From positions 1 to 6,574 of the forward strand of contig JAIDFD010000068.1 of NCBI GenBank assembly GCA_029054485.1: a DNA stretch of 6,574 nt. Direction: 5' to 3'. This DNA comes from Clostridia bacterium. GTDB taxonomy: Bacteria > Bacillota > Clostridia > Christensenellales > Borkfalkiaceae. Below are positions 5,738 through 6,574 of the stretch, piece after piece. The notes beneath the pieces were generated by a model. The model was not told where the DNA came from and ran no database searches. It saw only the letters and a list, made by a program, of their open reading frames with translations. How positions within the stretch are numbered: the stretch's first letter is position 1; each line of letters opens with the position of its first letter. The position numbers and the translations under genes were made by a program.

Positions 5738-6178
5738 TTAACTTTCTCTGCCGAGAACAAAATCCACCGAGCAATCAAAAAATTCCGCAAGTTTAATTAT
5801 GTTGTCAAGCGAGGGAACGCGCTTGCCGCTTTTCCACGCATATACGCGGCTTTGGTGTATGTTTGCTTTTTGGGAAAGTCCTAAGCAAGTTAAGCCGCAA
5901 CGGTCTGCAAAGTTGACAATCTGTTCGCTAAACGGCGGGCAGGTCTTAAAAGTTTTACTTGAATTATTTTCTTCGCGCCCCAACAAATAGTCGGCGGTAC
6001 AGCCGAAATAATCGGCAATAGCGACAAGGCTTTCTACCGTGGGCATGCGCTCGCCACGCAGATAACGCGTGACCGTAGAGCCCTTTACGCCGATTTCCGC
6101 CGCAAAGGTTTTTGCGTCCATATTTTTGTCAAAAAGCAATTCGCTAAGCGTTTCGGCGAATTTCGGCATATTAATCAT
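5738..6178 (-). CDS. Regulator with two tandem Cro/C1-family HTH domains
   Basis: This 146-residue protein has two complete HTH_3 domains of equal length that align without gaps, residues 7-69 and 83-145, joined by a linker of about 13 residues. Both end in a closely related motif: ADYFGCTADYLLGRE in the first and AEFFDCSVDFVLGRE in the second. They have diverged strongly in the recognition helices (around GSTVTRYLRG and QSRVYAWKSG), so they may read different sites. The start at 6176-6178 is favoured by a weak TGAAGA (6185-6190) 6 nt upstream; an internal ATG at 6167-6169 is the alternative. It is the first gene of a minus-strand operon with the 66-residue regulator and faces a divergent 51-residue gene across a repeat-rich region. 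It probably represses one or both divergent promoters (inference from layout). Confidence 0.88.
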   Translation of the reverse strand: MINMPKFAETLSELLFDKNMDAKTFAAEIGVKGSTVTRYLRGERMPTVESLVAIADYFGCTADYLLGREENNSSKTFKTCPPFSEQIVNFADRCGLTCLGLSQKANIHQSRVYAWKSGKRVPSLDNIIKLAEFFDCSVDFVLGRES

Positions 6179-6200
6179 AAAAAATCTTCATTCAGTAAAA

Positions 6201-6206
6201 ATTATC
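6201..6206 (-). promoter_or_regulatory. Candidate -10 element for the HTH operon
   Basis: On the minus strand this reads GATAAT, 5 of 6 matches to TATAAT. The predicted start near 6194 leaves about 16 nt before the start codon. No good -35 lies at 16-18 bp (TTGGCA at 6230-6235 is 23 bp away), so the promoter is weak, regulated or misplaced. It overlaps the left arm of the outer inverted repeat. Confidence 0.45.
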
Positions 6207-6251
6207 ACGCACACTGGCATTTAAATGCCTGCCAAATGCCAACGTGCGTGA
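6205..6251. promoter_or_regulatory. Operator-like repeat cluster in the divergent promoter region
   Basis: Two kinds of repeat are nested here. The outer one is TCACGCAC (6205-6212) with its exact complement GTGCGTGA (6244-6251). Inside are the perfect 14-bp palindrome GGCATTTAAATGCC (6216-6229) and a further AAATGCC (6234-6240) placed 11 bp after the AAATGCC of the palindrome, so on the same helix face. The outer arms touch the candidate -10 boxes of the two divergent promoters. This is the arrangement expected of operators for the neighbouring HTH repressors; which protein binds which repeat is not known. Confidence 0.7.
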
Positions 6252-6258
6252 GTATAAT
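6229..6258 (+). promoter_or_regulatory. Promoter of the 51-residue gene
   Basis: A consensus -10 TATAAT (6253-6258) lies 18 bp after CTGCCA (6229-6234), a 4 of 6 match to the -35 consensus that sits inside the operator-like repeats. The predicted start near 6265 gives a leader of about 25 nt. TATACT at 6264-6269, with an upstream TGA as in extended -10 elements, is an alternative, but would start transcription at the ribosome binding site. Confidence 0.65.
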
Positions 6259-6289
6259 AATGATATACTAATTTTAAAGGAGGGTTGCT

Positions 6290-6445
6290 ATGAGCAGTAA
6301 ATTCAGTGCGATTGATTTTACGGAAGATTTATATTCTGCGATAAAAGATTATTTTTTAGCGGAAATCGTTTGCGGGGTAACGGATATTATCGTTACGTTT
6401 ATTACTGGGGACAGTTTTAAAATTTCGGTAGAAAAAACACAATAA
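6290..6445 (+). CDS. Small protein of 51 residues, unknown, divergent from HTH repressors
   Basis: The reading frame runs from ATG 6290 to TAA 6443-6445. It is supported by an excellent ribosome binding site AAAGGAGGG (6276-6284), 5 nt before the ATG, a consensus -10 upstream and a strong terminator downstream. The N-terminal half (FTEDLYSAIKDYFLAEIV, residues 10-27) looks helical, and the C-terminal half (VTDIIVTF then DSFKISVE, residues 30-48) looks like a beta hairpin around ITG. There is no signal peptide and no clear membrane helix. I recognise no family. Its place opposite a repressor operon suggests that it is the regulated output or a Cro/antirepressor-like partner, but it has no HTH. 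A small toxin or regulator is possible but not shown. Confidence 0.72.
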   Translation: MSSKFSAIDFTEDLYSAIKDYFLAEIVCGVTDIIVTFITGDSFKISVEKTQ

Positions 6446-6482
6446 TATATTGCGGCTGAACAAGAATGATTTGGAAAATCTT

Positions 6483-6512
6483 AGCCGCCGAGCGCGTGCG
6501 CGCTCGGCGGCT
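6483..6512. terminator. Terminator after the 51-residue gene
   Basis: A perfect 14-bp stem (AGCCGCCGAGCGCG at 6483-6496, complement at 6499-6512, loop TG) is followed by TTTTCTATTTTA, a good plus-strand T tract. The stem is base-for-base the same as that after tsf at 5491-5521. Confidence 0.88.
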
Positions 6513-6523
6513 TTTCTATTTTA

Positions 6524-6574
6524 CTATTGTCGTTTCGAGCTTGTCGAGAAATCTTTATTTAATTTTTCCTTATA
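6524..6574 (-). other. Possible dispersed-repeat fragment or 3' end of a minus-strand gene
   Basis: On the minus strand this reads AAGATTTCTCGACAAGCTCG followed by AAACGACAATAG. One frame is open from the window edge to TAG at 6524-6526 and would encode 16 residues ending STSSKRQ. The TTTCTCGAC-GCTCGAAA core resembles short repeats that I recall from intergenic regions of many bacterial genomes, which makes a repeat at least as likely as a real gene end. The window stops too soon to decide. Confidence 0.3.

Noticed and set aside
5528..6445. Classical toxin-antitoxin pair (HTH antitoxin plus 51-aa toxin)
   Set aside because: Toxin-antitoxin genes usually lie in the same direction on one transcript. 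Here the small gene is divergent and its sequence matches no toxin family I recognise.

Overview
The window looks like a chromosomal segment of a low-to-moderate GC Gram-positive bacterium, most likely an uncultured member of the Clostridia (Bacillota). The grounds are strong AGGAG-type ribosome binding sites, sigma-A promoters with 17-bp spacers, a ruvX-DUF1292 pair typical of Bacillota, short Cro/C1-type regulators and a probable large lipoprotein. No species can be named from the sequence alone.

Layout. Positions 64-246 encode a small membrane-anchored protein, followed by a 13-bp hairpin. A textbook promoter then drives ruvX (327-743) so closely that the mRNA is predicted to be leaderless, and a DUF1292 acidic protein (762-1052) follows in the same operon. 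A bidirectional terminator separates it from a convergent 623-residue probable lipoprotein of unknown function (1172-3043, minus) with its own promoter. Divergent from that is rpsB-tsf (ribosomal protein S2 and elongation factor Ts, 3313-5378), with a leader of about 130 nt. S2 carries a C-terminal tail of about 150 residues built on a 22-residue Lys/Glu-rich repeat. The operon ends at a strong terminator after tsf.

The right end (5528-6445) is a small regulatory module: a minus-strand operon of two Cro/C1-family regulators (146 aa with two HTH domains, then 66 aa with one), a divergent promoter region packed with inverted and direct repeats, and a plus-strand 51-aa gene with an excellent ribosome binding site. 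This is the layout of a repressor/operator switch, as in prophages or other accessory elements. Terminators with identical 14-bp stems lie on each side of the module.

The left and middle parts are housekeeping genes for RNA processing and translation. The observations most worth following are the divergent HTH/51-aa switch, two 16-nt blocks shared (in swapped order) between the intergenic regions after DUF1292 and after tsf, the repetitive S2 tail, the apparently leaderless ruvX transcript, and the unrecognised lipoprotein. No CRISPR array, tRNA, rRNA, transposase or integrase is visible.
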